Assembly (NCBI RefSeq): GCF_014201515.1
Contig: NZ_JACHEQ010000009.1
Span: 56,701 to 120,700, forward strand
Origin: Anoxybacillus mongoliensis
GTDB taxonomy: Bacteria; Bacillota; Bacilli; Bacillales; Anoxybacillaceae
Reading direction: 5' to 3'
DNA: 64,000 bases
Both the position numbers and the translations under genes were made by a program. Numbering within the stretch: position 1 is the first letter of the stretch; each line of letters opens with the position of its first letter. Below are positions 1 to 8,161 of this stretch, piece after piece. The notes beneath the pieces are model-generated. The model was not told where the DNA came from. It was given only the letters and a program-made list of their open reading frames with translations, and made no database searches.

Positions 1-127
1 TTGAACATTTTCTGTCCATCATCTCTTCTTCAACTTGTCGAATAAGCTGTTCTCGCTCTATTTCTTCAGCTGTCCATATTCGTCGTTGAATAGAAATCGT
101 TAAAAAAAATAAATGAAATTTCATCAT
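1..127 (-). CDS. YrzI-family small protein (partial, cut by window edge)
   Basis: The reading frame starts at a double ATG (127..122) behind a strong GAAAGGGGGTG ribosome binding site and runs off the left edge after 42 codons, so the C-terminus is missing. A short hydrophobic N-terminus (residues 3-13) leads into a basic and acidic amphipathic stretch with an Ile-Gln-Arg-Arg turn, an arrangement I associate with the small YrzI family of Bacillaceae. Function is unknown. Two terminator-like hairpins lie between it and the upstream micro-gene on the same strand. Family assignment is from memory and moderately sure. Confidence 0.6.
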   Translation of the reverse strand, partial: MMKFHLFFLTISIQRRIWTAEEIEREQLIRQVEEEMMDRKCS

Positions 128-144
128 TTGTTCACCCCCTTTCA

Positions 145-178
145 ATAAAAAATCCGCAAGAGAAGATCCCTTTGCGGA
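145..178 (-). terminator. Hairpin plus U-tract just upstream of the YrzI-like gene
   Basis: On the minus strand TCCGCAA (178-172) pairs with TTGCGGA (159-153), followed by a run of six Ts. It looks like an intrinsic terminator but sits about 20 bases before the YrzI-like start, so it could act as an attenuator. Confidence 0.6.
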
Positions 179-181
179 CTG

Positions 182-217
182 AAAATAAAAGCCGCAAGGA
201 ACAATACCTTCCTTGCG
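182..217 (-). terminator. Intrinsic terminator of the 25-aa micro-gene
   Basis: CGCAAGGAA and TTCCTTGCG form a 9-bp stem with a 7-base loop, followed on the minus strand by GGCTTTTATTTT. It follows the small gene at 241-318. Its 3' arm could also pair with the 5' arm of the next hairpin. Confidence 0.65.
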
Positions 218-240
218 ACATGTGAGCGCCTATGAAAAGA

Positions 241-318
241 TCAATGATCTTCACATCGGAAGGGCGGATCAATCTTTTTTTGTTCAACTGTGCAATGTAC
301 ACCTGTCATTGTTGTCAT
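241..318 (-). CDS. 25-aa micro-protein of unknown function
   Basis: ATG at 318 follows a good GGAAGGGAGGAAAA ribosome binding site, and the frame ends at TGA 241-243. The product is 25 residues with two cysteines (Cys11 and Cys22) and a CEDH end, so it could bind a metal, which is inference. A terminator follows at 182-217. It lies next to a YrzI-like micro-gene on the same strand and is divergent from the CobW-family gene. I do not recognise the family. Support is the ribosome binding site and the terminator. Confidence 0.55.
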   Translation of the reverse strand: MTTMTGVHCTVEQKKIDPPFRCEDH

Positions 319-574
319 GTTTTTTCCTCCCTTCCAAAATAAATTTACGTAGTAAATTATATACATGATAAGATAAGTTTGTAAATAGATGATAAAAATT
401 TTTCCAAAAAGATTACAAAGATATGTATATGAAAGAAAACAAAAGGTATGCAAGGACAGACGCATCATTTTTTCTCTTTTAAGCAAATTGCCCATCGATG
501 CACAATATATTTTTCTTGTGCTATGTATTACTTTTGACTATGATCAAAAAAGAACATGTAGAAAGGAGAGCTTT

Positions 575-1495
575 ATGAAACATACAGACATATACATCTT
601 ATCTGGATTTCTTGGGAGTGGTAAAACGACATTATTAAAGCGGCTACTGCAACATGAAAAAGAACATGGACGGAAAGTGGCTGTGGTGATGAATGAAATT
701 GGCCAAGTGTCCATTGATTCACATGCTGTTTCAGAAGATGCTGTGTTAAGCGAATTATTAAGCGGCTGTGTATGTTGCACCATTCAAGATCAATTTGAAG
801 TAGAGCTTTATTCCCTTCTTCAAAAACATGAGCTAGATGTCATTTATATTGAAACGACAGGGGTAGCACATCCTATTGAAGTGCTCGATGCGTGTATGTC
901 GCCATTGTTTGCTCATCGCATTCAAATGGGAGGTATTATTACGACAATCGACGCAACACGTTGGATGAATCGTCAACAACTCTCCATTCCCCTACAAATG
1001 TTGTTAAAAGAACAAGTTCGTCACGCGGATGTATTAATTGTCAATAAGACAGATATATTACGTCCGGATGAACAAGCGAAATTATCGTTTGAGTTACAAA
1101 CGATCAACAGCGAAGCGCGCACAATTTTCACAACGTTTTCTAACGTGCGAATGGAAGATATTCATTTGTTATCGAAGCGGATGAGAAACGAGCATGAGCG
1201 AATGAATATCGAAAGACTACGCATTCAAACATACGTACATACATTTACAAGCCCAATTGATTTAGATGTGTTCGAACAATGGGTAAGACAACTTCCCGAT
1301 ACCATTTACCGCATGAAAGGATTTTTACGCTTTACTCATACAAGTGGAGTTTACTCCTTTCAGTATGCATACGGTACACCGCTTTATATGAAAGAGGAAA
1401 TGAATGTCCCGTTACATTTTGTCATGATCGGTGAACAATTGGATAAACAAAAACTAAAACAACAACTCGAGGACATGCAAAAAGGAGAAGGTTAA
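575..1495 (+). CDS. CobW/P47K (COG0523) family GTPase, putative metallochaperone
   Basis: The start at 575 is chosen because GAAAGGAGAG precedes it; an in-frame ATG further upstream lacks a ribosome binding site. The 306-residue product has a P-loop GFLGSGKTT near residue 10, the metal-binding CxCC motif (GCVCC, about residue 65) typical of COG0523 GTPases, a switch region ending in ETTG, and the guanine specificity motif NKTD near 165. The C-terminal CobW_C domain is present. Family members deliver or insert metals such as zinc, cobalt or iron with GTP hydrolysis in the cytoplasm. No clear Zur box was seen in the 250-base upstream region, so the metal cannot be assigned. A convergent terminator lies at its 3' end. 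Confidence 0.88.
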   Translation: MKHTDIYILSGFLGSGKTTLLKRLLQHEKEHGRKVAVVMNEIGQVSIDSHAVSEDAVLSELLSGCVCCTIQDQFEVELYSLLQKHELDVIYIETTGVAHPIEVLDACMSPLFAHRIQMGGIITTIDATRWMNRQQLSIPLQMLLKEQVRHADVLIVNKTDILRPDEQAKLSFELQTINSEARTIFTTFSNVRMEDIHLLSKRMRNEHERMNIERLRIQTYVHTFTSPIDLDVFEQWVRQLPDTIYRMKGFLRFTHTSGVYSFQYAYGTPLYMKEEMNVPLHFVMIGEQLDKQKLKQQLEDMQKGEG

Positions 1496-1510
1496 TATCC
1501 CTCTCCTTTT
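1480..1510. terminator. Bidirectional terminator between convergent genes
   Basis: AAAAGGAGA (1480-1488) pairs with TCTCCTTTT (1502-1510). It overlaps the end of both the CobW-family gene and the RNase H gene, and gives T-runs in both directions. Confidence 0.6.
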
Positions 1511-2105
1511 ACTTTCGTCCAAAGTCTGCTTTAATTTCTCCCCATTGCTCGGTTTCCCATTTCATAATTTCATTTGTATAATGATGCGTGCGCAACCACG
1601 CTTCAGCACGTTCAACAAGTTGCCAGACACGTTCTGTTTCAGCGTTGCGAACGAGCGTTGTATTCGCTTTTTTTCCTTTTACCCATTTTATAGCTGTTGC
1701 CGAATCAGAATAAATTGGCAAATTTTTGTTTTGTTTTTGTAACCATGCTAATGCGTGGACAATGGCTAAAAACTCCCCAATGTTGTTTGTTCCGATCATC
1801 GGTCCAACATGAAACAACTCTTTCCCTGTTTTCGTATATACCCCTCGATATTCCATCCATCCTGGATTTCCGCTACATGCTGCATCTACGCAAATACTTT
1901 CTTCTACATAGTTCGTTGCCACTACTTTATTTTTTTTCGTTCGGTTTACAAACGGACCAGACGCAAATGCCTGTTCTGCTTCTTCTTTCGATGGAAATGA
2001 GCGATACTTTGCTCCAGGAATACCAATGACGTACTGTTTACACTCGTCCCAAGAAGAAAAAATACCTGTTTTCGCTCCTTGCCAAACAACATAATATTTT
2101 TTCAA
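1509..2105 (-). CDS. Ribonuclease H family protein with N-terminal viroplasmin-like domain
   Basis: A TTG at 2105 behind GAGGATG is taken as the start, giving 198 residues. The N-terminal 45 residues form the small viroplasmin/RNase H N-terminal domain (YYVVWQGAKTG at the start) that binds RNA-DNA hybrids. The catalytic RNase HI fold follows: first Asp in CVDAACSGNPG, Glu in NNIGEF, Asp in IYSDS and a final Asp in KADFGRK. All four acidic catalytic positions are present, so it should cleave RNA in RNA-DNA hybrids. It is convergent with the CobW-family gene. The start choice is the main uncertainty, because an upstream in-frame ATG at 2156 lacks a ribosome binding site. Confidence 0.85.
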   Translation of the reverse strand: MKKYYVVWQGAKTGIFSSWDECKQYVIGIPGAKYRSFPSKEEAEQAFASGPFVNRTKKNKVVATNYVEESICVDAACSGNPGWMEYRGVYTKTGKELFHVGPMIGTNNIGEFLAIVHALAWLQKQNKNLPIYSDSATAIKWVKGKKANTTLVRNAETERVWQLVERAEAWLRTHHYTNEIMKWETEQWGEIKADFGRK

Positions 2106-2178
2106 TATGTCACATCCTCGCAAATCGGAATAAAAAACAAAGTTGAAGATAAACAAAGAAGGAATGAAAGAGGAGATA

Positions 2179-2271
2179 TGGCGGAGGAGGGGGGATTCGA
2201 ACCCCCGCGGGCTTTGACACCCCTATCGGTTTTCGAGACCGACCCCTTCAGCCGGACTTGGGTACTCCTCC
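2179..2271 (-). tRNA. tRNA-Ser(CGA)
   Basis: The minus strand folds as a 93-nt class II tRNA. The acceptor GGAGGAG pairs with CTCCTCC, the discriminator is G, and CCA is encoded. The anticodon loop CTCGAAA carries CGA (reads UCG), the variable arm is long, and the T-loop is GGTTCGAATCC. It stands alone, downstream of the MBL hydrolase gene. Confidence 0.96.
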
Positions 2272-2321
2272 GTATATCGGGGTGCCAAAGAAATTATAGC
2301 GAAAACACGATTTTTCGTCAA

Positions 2322-3281
2322 TTATCTTTTTTTGTTTTCCGCATAATCGACAAGACCCATTGCACATACTTGTAAATCAAGTTGAAGTAGTTTATATACA
2401 TCTGCATCATCTGGTACTTGCTGTTTACGTAAAAATGTTTGAATGATATTAAATAAACGTTTGAAAACAGCTTCTGTTTTTTCGGTAAAGGATTGATCTT
2501 TTTGTTCATTTACGATCTCATGACCCGTTTGAACAAAGATTGGTAACCAGTGAAGAAGTTGCTCCCAGACCCCCTGCACATGAGTTGACATACCAAAATG
2601 TCCAAAATATATACGCTCTGGACGCAACTTCATAAATCTTTCAATCGATGCGCGCATCGCCTCGGGATCAAATTGATTTGGCGATGTAGACGGCAGGTAT
2701 AACTCTACACCATACGAAAGCAATTGAGGATAAAAGACACCGGCCGTATCACCTGTAAAAATACCGTTACTTTTTTGATCATAAATAGAGAAATGGTGAT
2801 TCGCATGTCCTGGTGTATGAAGAAACGTTAATGTACGATTTTTTCCGATTTGTAACGTTTCCCCATCTTCTTTTACAATTAATCGCTCTTCAGGAATGGG
2901 AACAATCGGGGCAAATAAAGCATCAAACGATTCACCATAAACGGCTTTTGCCCCTTCAATGAGACGAGATGGATCGACCAAATGGCGCATCCCTTTTGGA
3001 TGAACAAATACGCGAGCATTTGGACAATGTTGCAATAACATGCCTGCTCCGCCGGCATGGTCTAGGTGAATATGTGTGACGATAATGTTTTTTACGTCGT
3101 TTACATCAATCGATAGCGCTTCTAGCCCTTTAAGTAAATAAGGAATAGATGGACTTGCGCTCGTTTCAATAATCGTCACCTCTTCTTCCCGAAAAACGTA
3201 TGCACCTGTTCGCTGAGCTGTTTGTAAATCATATAAATCAATGAGTGAAATGCCAAATCCTAAATCAACAGGTTGCGACAT
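2322..3281 (-). CDS. MBL-fold metallo-hydrolase
   Basis: The 319-residue product has the metallo-beta-lactamase signature THIHLDHAGG (about residue 70), a later HTPGHANHH, a GDTAG aspartate and the YFGHFG histidine, so the dinuclear metal site is complete. The C-terminal third is helical and resembles glyoxalase-like or RNA-processing-unrelated MBL hydrolases; the substrate is unknown. The ATG follows AGAAAGGAG and lies two bases after the stop of the NUDIX gene, so it is the last gene of the GDSL-ABC-NUDIX run. No clear terminator separates it from tRNA-Ser downstream. Confidence 0.85.
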   Translation of the reverse strand: MSQPVDLGFGISLIDLYDLQTAQRTGAYVFREEEVTIIETSASPSIPYLLKGLEALSIDVNDVKNIIVTHIHLDHAGGAGMLLQHCPNARVFVHPKGMRHLVDPSRLIEGAKAVYGESFDALFAPIVPIPEERLIVKEDGETLQIGKNRTLTFLHTPGHANHHFSIYDQKSNGIFTGDTAGVFYPQLLSYGVELYLPSTSPNQFDPEAMRASIERFMKLRPERIYFGHFGMSTHVQGVWEQLLHWLPIFVQTGHEIVNEQKDQSFTEKTEAVFKRLFNIIQTFLRKQQVPDDADVYKLLQLDLQVCAMGLVDYAENKKR

Positions 3282-3283
3282 GA

Positions 3284-3916
3284 CTATTCTCCTTTCTCTT
3301 TTTGGATGAGTTGAGTGAAATGATATATGATTTTTGCTGTTAATCCCCAGATCACTTTGTCTTTATAGTAATAAAAATGTTCCTCCAAGTGCCGTGGACG
3401 CCAATTATACTCCCTTCCCCCTGGGATATCGTCAAACGGAAAATCGTTCTCTGGTTTTGGCTCAAATGGAACACGATATATTTTTGGTTTCGTTTCTAAA
3501 AAGAAAGACAGTGGCACAGTAAACACGTCTCCTACTTCTTTTTCATTTATTTGCATGTGTGCGTTATTCACAAATGCAACAAACGGATAAATGACCATCC
3601 CAAATGGTGAAAGCACATAATCAAGTGGAACGACATGTGTAATATGTTCTTTTTCGATTCCCAACTCTTCACATGTTTCCCGAATGGCTGCTTCTTGTGG
3701 ACTTTGATCACACGAATCCATTTTTCCACCTGGGAAGCAAATTTCACCGGGCTGTCGACGTAATTGAAATGAACGTACTTCAAATAAGACAAACACGTCA
3801 TCGTATTGACGGATGAGTGGAAGAAGAACAGCATATGTAGTGAATTTGTCGAAATCCATAATCATTGGTGTTCGTTGTCGTAATGCATCCATTACCGTAT
3901 AAATCATTTTTTCCAT
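3284..3916 (-). CDS. NUDIX hydrolase, CoA-pyrophosphatase (NudL/YeaB) type
   Basis: The start ATG (3916) shares its A with the TAA stop of the preceding permease gene (TAATG) and has GGGATG upstream, indicating coupled translation. The 210-residue product carries LRRQPGEICFPGG, the extra motif of coenzyme A pyrophosphatases, followed by the NUDIX box ending REtcEElGI around residues 65-90. Family members cleave CoA or other nucleoside diphosphate derivatives with Mg2+ or Mn2+. Its position in an ABC export operon is unusual, so the physiological substrate is open. Confidence 0.85.
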   Translation of the reverse strand: MEKMIYTVMDALRQRTPMIMDFDKFTTYAVLLPLIRQYDDVFVLFEVRSFQLRRQPGEICFPGGKMDSCDQSPQEAAIRETCEELGIEKEHITHVVPLDYVLSPFGMVIYPFVAFVNNAHMQINEKEVGDVFTVPLSFFLETKPKIYRVPFEPKPENDFPFDDIPGGREYNWRPRHLEEHFYYYKDKVIWGLTAKIIYHFTQLIQKEKGE

Positions 3917-4896
3917 TAGTAAACATCCCTTTTCGTAAATACGTAAAACGAAACGATTAGTGCACCAAGCGCCCAAATGGCGAGTACAGTCATTGAAAAA
4001 GAAAGTGTCATCCCATCAATCGGTGGCGCCATGCCGCTAATATAACTTGTGAGTCGTAAATTCACCATAAACAAATATTTTGCCGACTCCCACGATGATA
4101 CCATATTTGATAAGATGGCTCCTGAAATCAGAGCGGCAAGCATAATTCCCATCACGGCAGCTGTGCTACGTAGTAACACGGATAGCATAAATGTTAGTGT
4201 CCCAACAACGAGCGAAACAAAAAAAGCAAGTCCAAATTCAATAAGTAAGTATTTCCATTGAGGGATAAGATGAGCAGCTGCCGTATTTAATTCTTCACCT
4301 TGGATCGAAAATCCTGTTAAAAGCGGCAAATTCCATCCACCATATCCAAATACAATGCCAGAGATAGCGTATGATAATAGAGCGACAGAAAATACGATAA
4401 ACGACGTAGATAAAATCATCGCTATATATTTGCTCATTAAAACTTTCCATCGTTTCACAGGACGTGTCAACAGCAGCTTGATTGTTCCGCCGCTTGCTTC
4501 TGACGAAACGAGATCAGCTGCAATGACCATAACGAGAAGAGGTAAAAATAACTCAATGGAGTTTTCGATAAACATGCGCATAAATGTTGGAGCACCCGGT
4601 GCCATTGGATTAATATCGTTGTCTAAATAATATTGTTGTTGCTGTAAACGGATTTTAAGAAACTTTTTCCATTCCTCGGAAATTCCTGTTGAGTTTAAGC
4701 GGTTCTGTGTGTCGATGATTTGTTGTTGTAGCTGTGTACGCCAATCTGTCGTTCCGATCCGTTCTCGAATCGTTTCGATTTGTTTAAATTGCGCGTATGT
4801 AAATAAGCTAACAAGAACAGCAACGATCGCTGCGATAATAAACAGTCGTTTTTTACGAACAATTTTTAACATTTCATTGTATACAAGATTAATCAA
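3916..4896 (-). CDS. ABC-2 type transporter permease
   Basis: The 326-residue membrane protein has one N-terminal transmembrane helix (about 18-35), a long extracytoplasmic segment rich in Gln (about 36-110), then five further hydrophobic segments to the end. This is the ABC-2 permease layout used by bacitracin/lantibiotic-type or lipid-linked exporters. It overlaps the ATPase gene by 8 bases at its start and the NUDIX gene by 1 base at its end. The partner is the ATPase at 4889-5800. The transported substrate cannot be read from sequence. Confidence 0.85.
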   Translation of the reverse strand: MINLVYNEMLKIVRKKRLFIIAAIVAVLVSLFTYAQFKQIETIRERIGTTDWRTQLQQQIIDTQNRLNSTGISEEWKKFLKIRLQQQQYYLDNDINPMAPGAPTFMRMFIENSIELFLPLLVMVIAADLVSSEASGGTIKLLLTRPVKRWKVLMSKYIAMILSTSFIVFSVALLSYAISGIVFGYGGWNLPLLTGFSIQGEELNTAAAHLIPQWKYLLIEFGLAFFVSLVVGTLTFMLSVLLRSTAAVMGIMLAALISGAILSNMVSSWESAKYLFMVNLRLTSYISGMAPPIDGMTLSFSMTVLAIWALGALIVSFYVFTKRDVY

Positions 4897-5800
4897 TCGT
4901 TTCCCCTCCCGTTAATTCAATAAATAAGTCTTCTAGTGTTGGAAGCTTTCGTTCAATTCCACTGACATATATCCCTGCTTCAATTAAACGAGCATTGCAA
5001 CGCGCAATCGTTTCGTTTGATTCATAAATCGTAACGATCGCCCCATCCTTTTCACCGATGACAGTCGTCTCATTTGTTAGTATTTCTTTAGCTGTATTGA
5101 TCGGGACAACGTTCCAATATGTCCGTGCCTGTTCTTGTAATAAATGTTCGACCGTATCAATGCGAATAATCTCTCCTTTGGACATAATGGCAACACGATC
5201 GCACATGAGTTGTATTTCGCTCAATAAATGCGATGAAACAAGAACGCTTAATTGCTCTTGTTCAGCAAGTGAGCGAATAAACTGTCTCATTTCACGAATA
5301 CCGACAGGATCTAAACCATTTGTTGGCTCATCTAAAATAAGTACCGTTGGTTTTCCAAGGAGTGCTTGCGCAATACCGAGGCGTTGACGCATGCCGAGCG
5401 AATACGTACGAACAAGATCATGAATTCGATTTTGCAAACCGACGAGTTCAACCACTTCTTGAATACGATGCATGGTTACTCCTGGAACCATGCGCGCAAA
5501 ATGCTCAAGGTTTTCCCAACCGCTTAAATACGGATAAAGTTCAGGGTTTTCAACGATACACCCTATATGTTGGATCGCTTTTGTAAATTGTTTTTGTAAA
5601 TCATAGCCGCAAATTGAAATCGTTCCAGATGTCGGTCGGATTAATCCGACAAGCATGCGAATTGTCGTTGTTTTCCCGGCACCATTTGGGCCTAAGAAAC
5701 CAAACACTTCGCCCTTTTTTAACGAAAACGAAAGCCCTTTAATAATTTCCTTTTTTCCAATGGTTTTTCGCACATTTTGCACAACTAATGTCTCTTCCAT
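4889..5800 (-). CDS. ABC transporter ATP-binding protein (BcrA/CcmA-like)
   Basis: The 303-residue ATPase has Walker A GPNGAGKTT (about residue 38), signature SLGMRQRLG (about 138), Walker B VLILDEPTNGLD and a switch His in SSHLLSE. A roughly 80-residue C-terminal extension after the nucleotide-binding domain is typical of exporters such as BcrA. The start ATG overlaps the stop of the GDSL gene (TAATG), and its 3' end overlaps the permease start by 8 bases, so the two form one transporter. Confidence 0.9.
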   Translation of the reverse strand: MEETLVVQNVRKTIGKKEIIKGLSFSLKKGEVFGFLGPNGAGKTTTIRMLVGLIRPTSGTISICGYDLQKQFTKAIQHIGCIVENPELYPYLSGWENLEHFARMVPGVTMHRIQEVVELVGLQNRIHDLVRTYSLGMRQRLGIAQALLGKPTVLILDEPTNGLDPVGIREMRQFIRSLAEQEQLSVLVSSHLLSEIQLMCDRVAIMSKGEIIRIDTVEHLLQEQARTYWNVVPINTAKEILTNETTVIGEKDGAIVTIYESNETIARCNARLIEAGIYVSGIERKLPTLEDLFIELTGGETID

Positions 5801-6591
5801 TACTTTTCTCCTTTCGTTAACGTAATGAGTGAAGCAACACGTTCACCAATTCGCTTATATCCTTCTTTATTAGGATGAAATTTATCTGTATATAAATAGT
5901 CGTTTACTTGCAGTTCGAACAAATCATACGTTGGAACGCAAATGATTGATTTATAGTCGGCTGCTACTTCAGATGCTGCATAATTCCAACTACGTACAAC
6001 GGCAGATGTTTCTTTCCCATTATCTAAATCATTGAACGGATTATATAAAGCAATATAAAATACGGGTGCATCGTTGTTTACTGTGCGAACAAGCTGAAAA
6101 ATCGTACGTAGCTGCTGAACAAATTTCTCTTTTTCTTTTTCTAATTGCGTAGTGGATAAGTCTCTCAATGCTTCACCACCGCGAAATAAGTCGTTTCCTC
6201 CGATCGTCATTAAAATAATGTCAGCTTCTTTTAATTGACGTTGCACTTCTTTTTGTTTCAGTTGGCTAATCAATTGCGCAGATCGTTGCCCTTTAATTGC
6301 TAAATTTGTGAATTGAATGTGTTGATTTGTCCGTTTTTTTAGTTCATCTACAACATATCCAACATACCCTTTCCCCGTTTCATCTCCTGTTCCACGTGTT
6401 AATGAGTCGCCAAGAGCGACAATCGAAAGTTCATTATTTTTCTGTATGTTTGAAGTTGTTGGTTTTGGTCGTTTAATCGAGGAAGCTTCGTAAAAAAATT
6501 GGTCTTGAATGGTGATGATTAAACCGACAGTCCATAGTAGTGTTGTTGCGGTACAAATCAATACGATCATCGTAATTATTCGTTTAGACAC
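5800..6591 (-). CDS. SGNH/GDSL-family esterase, membrane-anchored or secreted
   Basis: A GTG at 6591 behind GAAAGGGTG starts a 263-residue protein with an N-terminal hydrophobic helix (about 5-27), so the domain lies outside the membrane. The hydrolase blocks are intact: GDSLTRG (catalytic Ser, about residue 62), Gly in the second block, GGND, and DxxH in DKFHPN near residue 240. Thermophilic Bacillaceae have secreted GDSL esterases of this size. It is the first gene of a coupled operon with an ABC exporter, suggesting envelope or detoxification work, which is inference. Confidence 0.87.
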   Translation of the reverse strand: MSKRIITMIVLICTATTLLWTVGLIITIQDQFFYEASSIKRPKPTTSNIQKNNELSIVALGDSLTRGTGDETGKGYVGYVVDELKKRTNQHIQFTNLAIKGQRSAQLISQLKQKEVQRQLKEADIILMTIGGNDLFRGGEALRDLSTTQLEKEKEKFVQQLRTIFQLVRTVNNDAPVFYIALYNPFNDLDNGKETSAVVRSWNYAASEVAADYKSIICVPTYDLFELQVNDYLYTDKFHPNKEGYKRIGERVASLITLTKGEK

Positions 6592-6666
6592 AATATCACC
6601 CTTTCGTTATTTTTTCTATGTACCATCATAAACCATTTGTTGTTCAAACACATAATGAAAACATGC

Positions 6667-6694
6667 AAAAAAGCGAGCACAATCGCTCGCTTTT
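6667..6694. terminator. Terminator at the 3' end of glnA
   Basis: GCGAGC (6673-6678) pairs with GCTCGC (6685-6690) and is flanked by A-run and T-run, so it can work in both directions. It overlaps the glnA stop codon. Confidence 0.8.
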
Positions 6695-8054
6695 AAAATT
6701 TTGCTTGATAATGTTCAATCTCCCAAGCATGAACAGCTGTTCGATAACTATCCCATTCGTTCTTTTTCATTGCTACGTATTCGTTAAATACGTGATCTCC
6801 TAATGTATGACGGCCAATTGTTCCATTTTCTAGTTCTTCAATCGCTTTTCCTAAGCTACCTGGAAGGTTTTCGATACCAAGCTCCGCACGGCGTTCAGCA
6901 GTCATATGAAAAATGTCTTCATCAATTGGTGCTGGACAAGTGAGCTGTTTTTCTACCCCATCAAGTCCTGCCTCAGCGATGACTGCAAACGCTAAATAAG
7001 GATTGGCAGATGGATCTGGACAACGAAGCTCAACGCGTGTTGCTAATCCACGCTTAGCCGGAATGCGAATGAGTGCGGAGCGGTTTGATGCCGACCAAGC
7101 AATATAACACGGTGCTTCATATCCTGGGACAAGACGTTTATATGAGTTTACAAGTGGGTTTGTAATGGCCGTGAAATTTTTTACATTGTGTAATAAACCA
7201 GCAATGAATTGGTATGCCGTTTCAGATAATTGATTGTCATCCGCTGGATCAAAAAACGCATTTTCTCCATCTTTAAATAGCGAAATGTTTACGTGCATAC
7301 CTGAACCGTTAATACCGAAAATCGGTTTTGGCATAAACGTAGCGTGCAATCCGTATTTTTTAGCAATCGTTTTTACGACCCATTTGTATGTTGTAGCATT
7401 GTCAGCAGCACCTAACGCATCGGCATATTTGAAGTTAATTTCATGTTGTCCTTCAGCAACTTCATGGTGTGAGGCCTCAATTGTAAATCCCATCGCTTTT
7501 AATGCACGATAAATATCTAAGCGAACGCGTTCTCCAAGATCTTTTGGAGATGGTTCAAAATAGCCACCGCTATCTTGTGGTGTTGTTGTTGGATTCCCGT
7601 GTTCGTCAGTTTTGAATAGGAAAAATTCTAACTCAGGACCAACGGAGATCGTGTATCCTTTTTGTTTTGCGCGTTCCACTGTTTTTTTCAATACGTTACG
7701 TGGATCACCCTCAAATAATGTTCCATCAGGATTGACAACCGAACAAAGAAAACGAGCTTCTGCATATCCGTCTTCTACAGTCCATGGTAATACCGCAAAT
7801 GTTTGTAAATCGGGAAGTAAATATAAATCTGAGCGATTGATTGGTGAAAAACCTTTAATTGAAGATCCATCAAACATAATTTTCCCTTCTACTACATCAT
7901 CGAGTTGTTCCGTTGTAACTGTGACGTGTTTTAAAACTCCTTCAATATCAACAAATTGCAAATGTAACAATTCGACATGTTTTTGTTTTATGATTTCTTT
8001 AATCTGTTCAAGTACGGAAGTGTTTGTTTGTTCAGAAACAAGCAATTCACTCAT
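6693..8054 (-). CDS. glnA: Type I glutamine synthetase
   Basis: The 453-residue product shows the full glutamine synthetase core: MFDGSSIKGF near residue 60, GPELEFF, the EASHHEVAEGQHEI block, NGSGMHVN, NSYKRLVPGYEAP and the RxE metal site in ATRVELRCPDP. Length and the absence of the adenylylation-loop insertion place it in the GSI-alpha group. Two features differ from B. subtilis GlnA: no glnR gene precedes it, and the residue aligned with feedback-inhibition Arg62 is proline (GFSPINRSD against GFVRIEESD). A GlnR/TnrA box overlaps its ribosome binding site. It may be a second, differently regulated enzyme in this genome, which is inference. Confidence 0.93.
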   Translation of the reverse strand: MSELLVSEQTNTSVLEQIKEIIKQKHVELLHLQFVDIEGVLKHVTVTTEQLDDVVEGKIMFDGSSIKGFSPINRSDLYLLPDLQTFAVLPWTVEDGYAEARFLCSVVNPDGTLFEGDPRNVLKKTVERAKQKGYTISVGPELEFFLFKTDEHGNPTTTPQDSGGYFEPSPKDLGERVRLDIYRALKAMGFTIEASHHEVAEGQHEINFKYADALGAADNATTYKWVVKTIAKKYGLHATFMPKPIFGINGSGMHVNISLFKDGENAFFDPADDNQLSETAYQFIAGLLHNVKNFTAITNPLVNSYKRLVPGYEAPCYIAWSASNRSALIRIPAKRGLATRVELRCPDPSANPYLAFAVIAEAGLDGVEKQLTCPAPIDEDIFHMTAERRAELGIENLPGSLGKAIEELENGTIGRHTLGDHVFNEYVAMKKNEWDSYRTAVHAWEIEHYQAKF

Positions 8055-8070
8055 GTCACATTACCTCACA
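8054..8070. promoter_or_regulatory. GlnR/TnrA box at the glnA start
   Basis: The sequence fits TGTNAN7TNACA exactly (TGTCA, seven bases, TCACA). It begins on the start codon and covers the GAGGTAA ribosome binding site of glnA, downstream of the proposed promoter, which suggests repression rather than activation. Confidence 0.75.
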
Positions 8071-8100
8071 TTCTTATGTATAATTTTATAACATGAGTTT

Positions 8101-8129
8101 ATTATATGTAATCATTCTTCTTTTTTCAA
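8101..8129 (-). promoter_or_regulatory. Sigma-A promoter of glnA
   Basis: On the minus strand TTGAAA (8129-8124) and TATAAT (8106-8101) are separated by 17 bases. Transcription would start near 8094, about 40 bases before the glnA start codon. Confidence 0.75.
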
Positions 8130-8161
8130 TAGTTTTTTATCAAATTTTCTGTATTTTTATT

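Noticed and set aside
2079..2375. Open frame across the tRNA-Ser gene that reads like a protein (GGGFEPPR... type)
   Set aside because: It is the well-known false translation of a tRNA gene and its flanks; the tRNA fold is complete.
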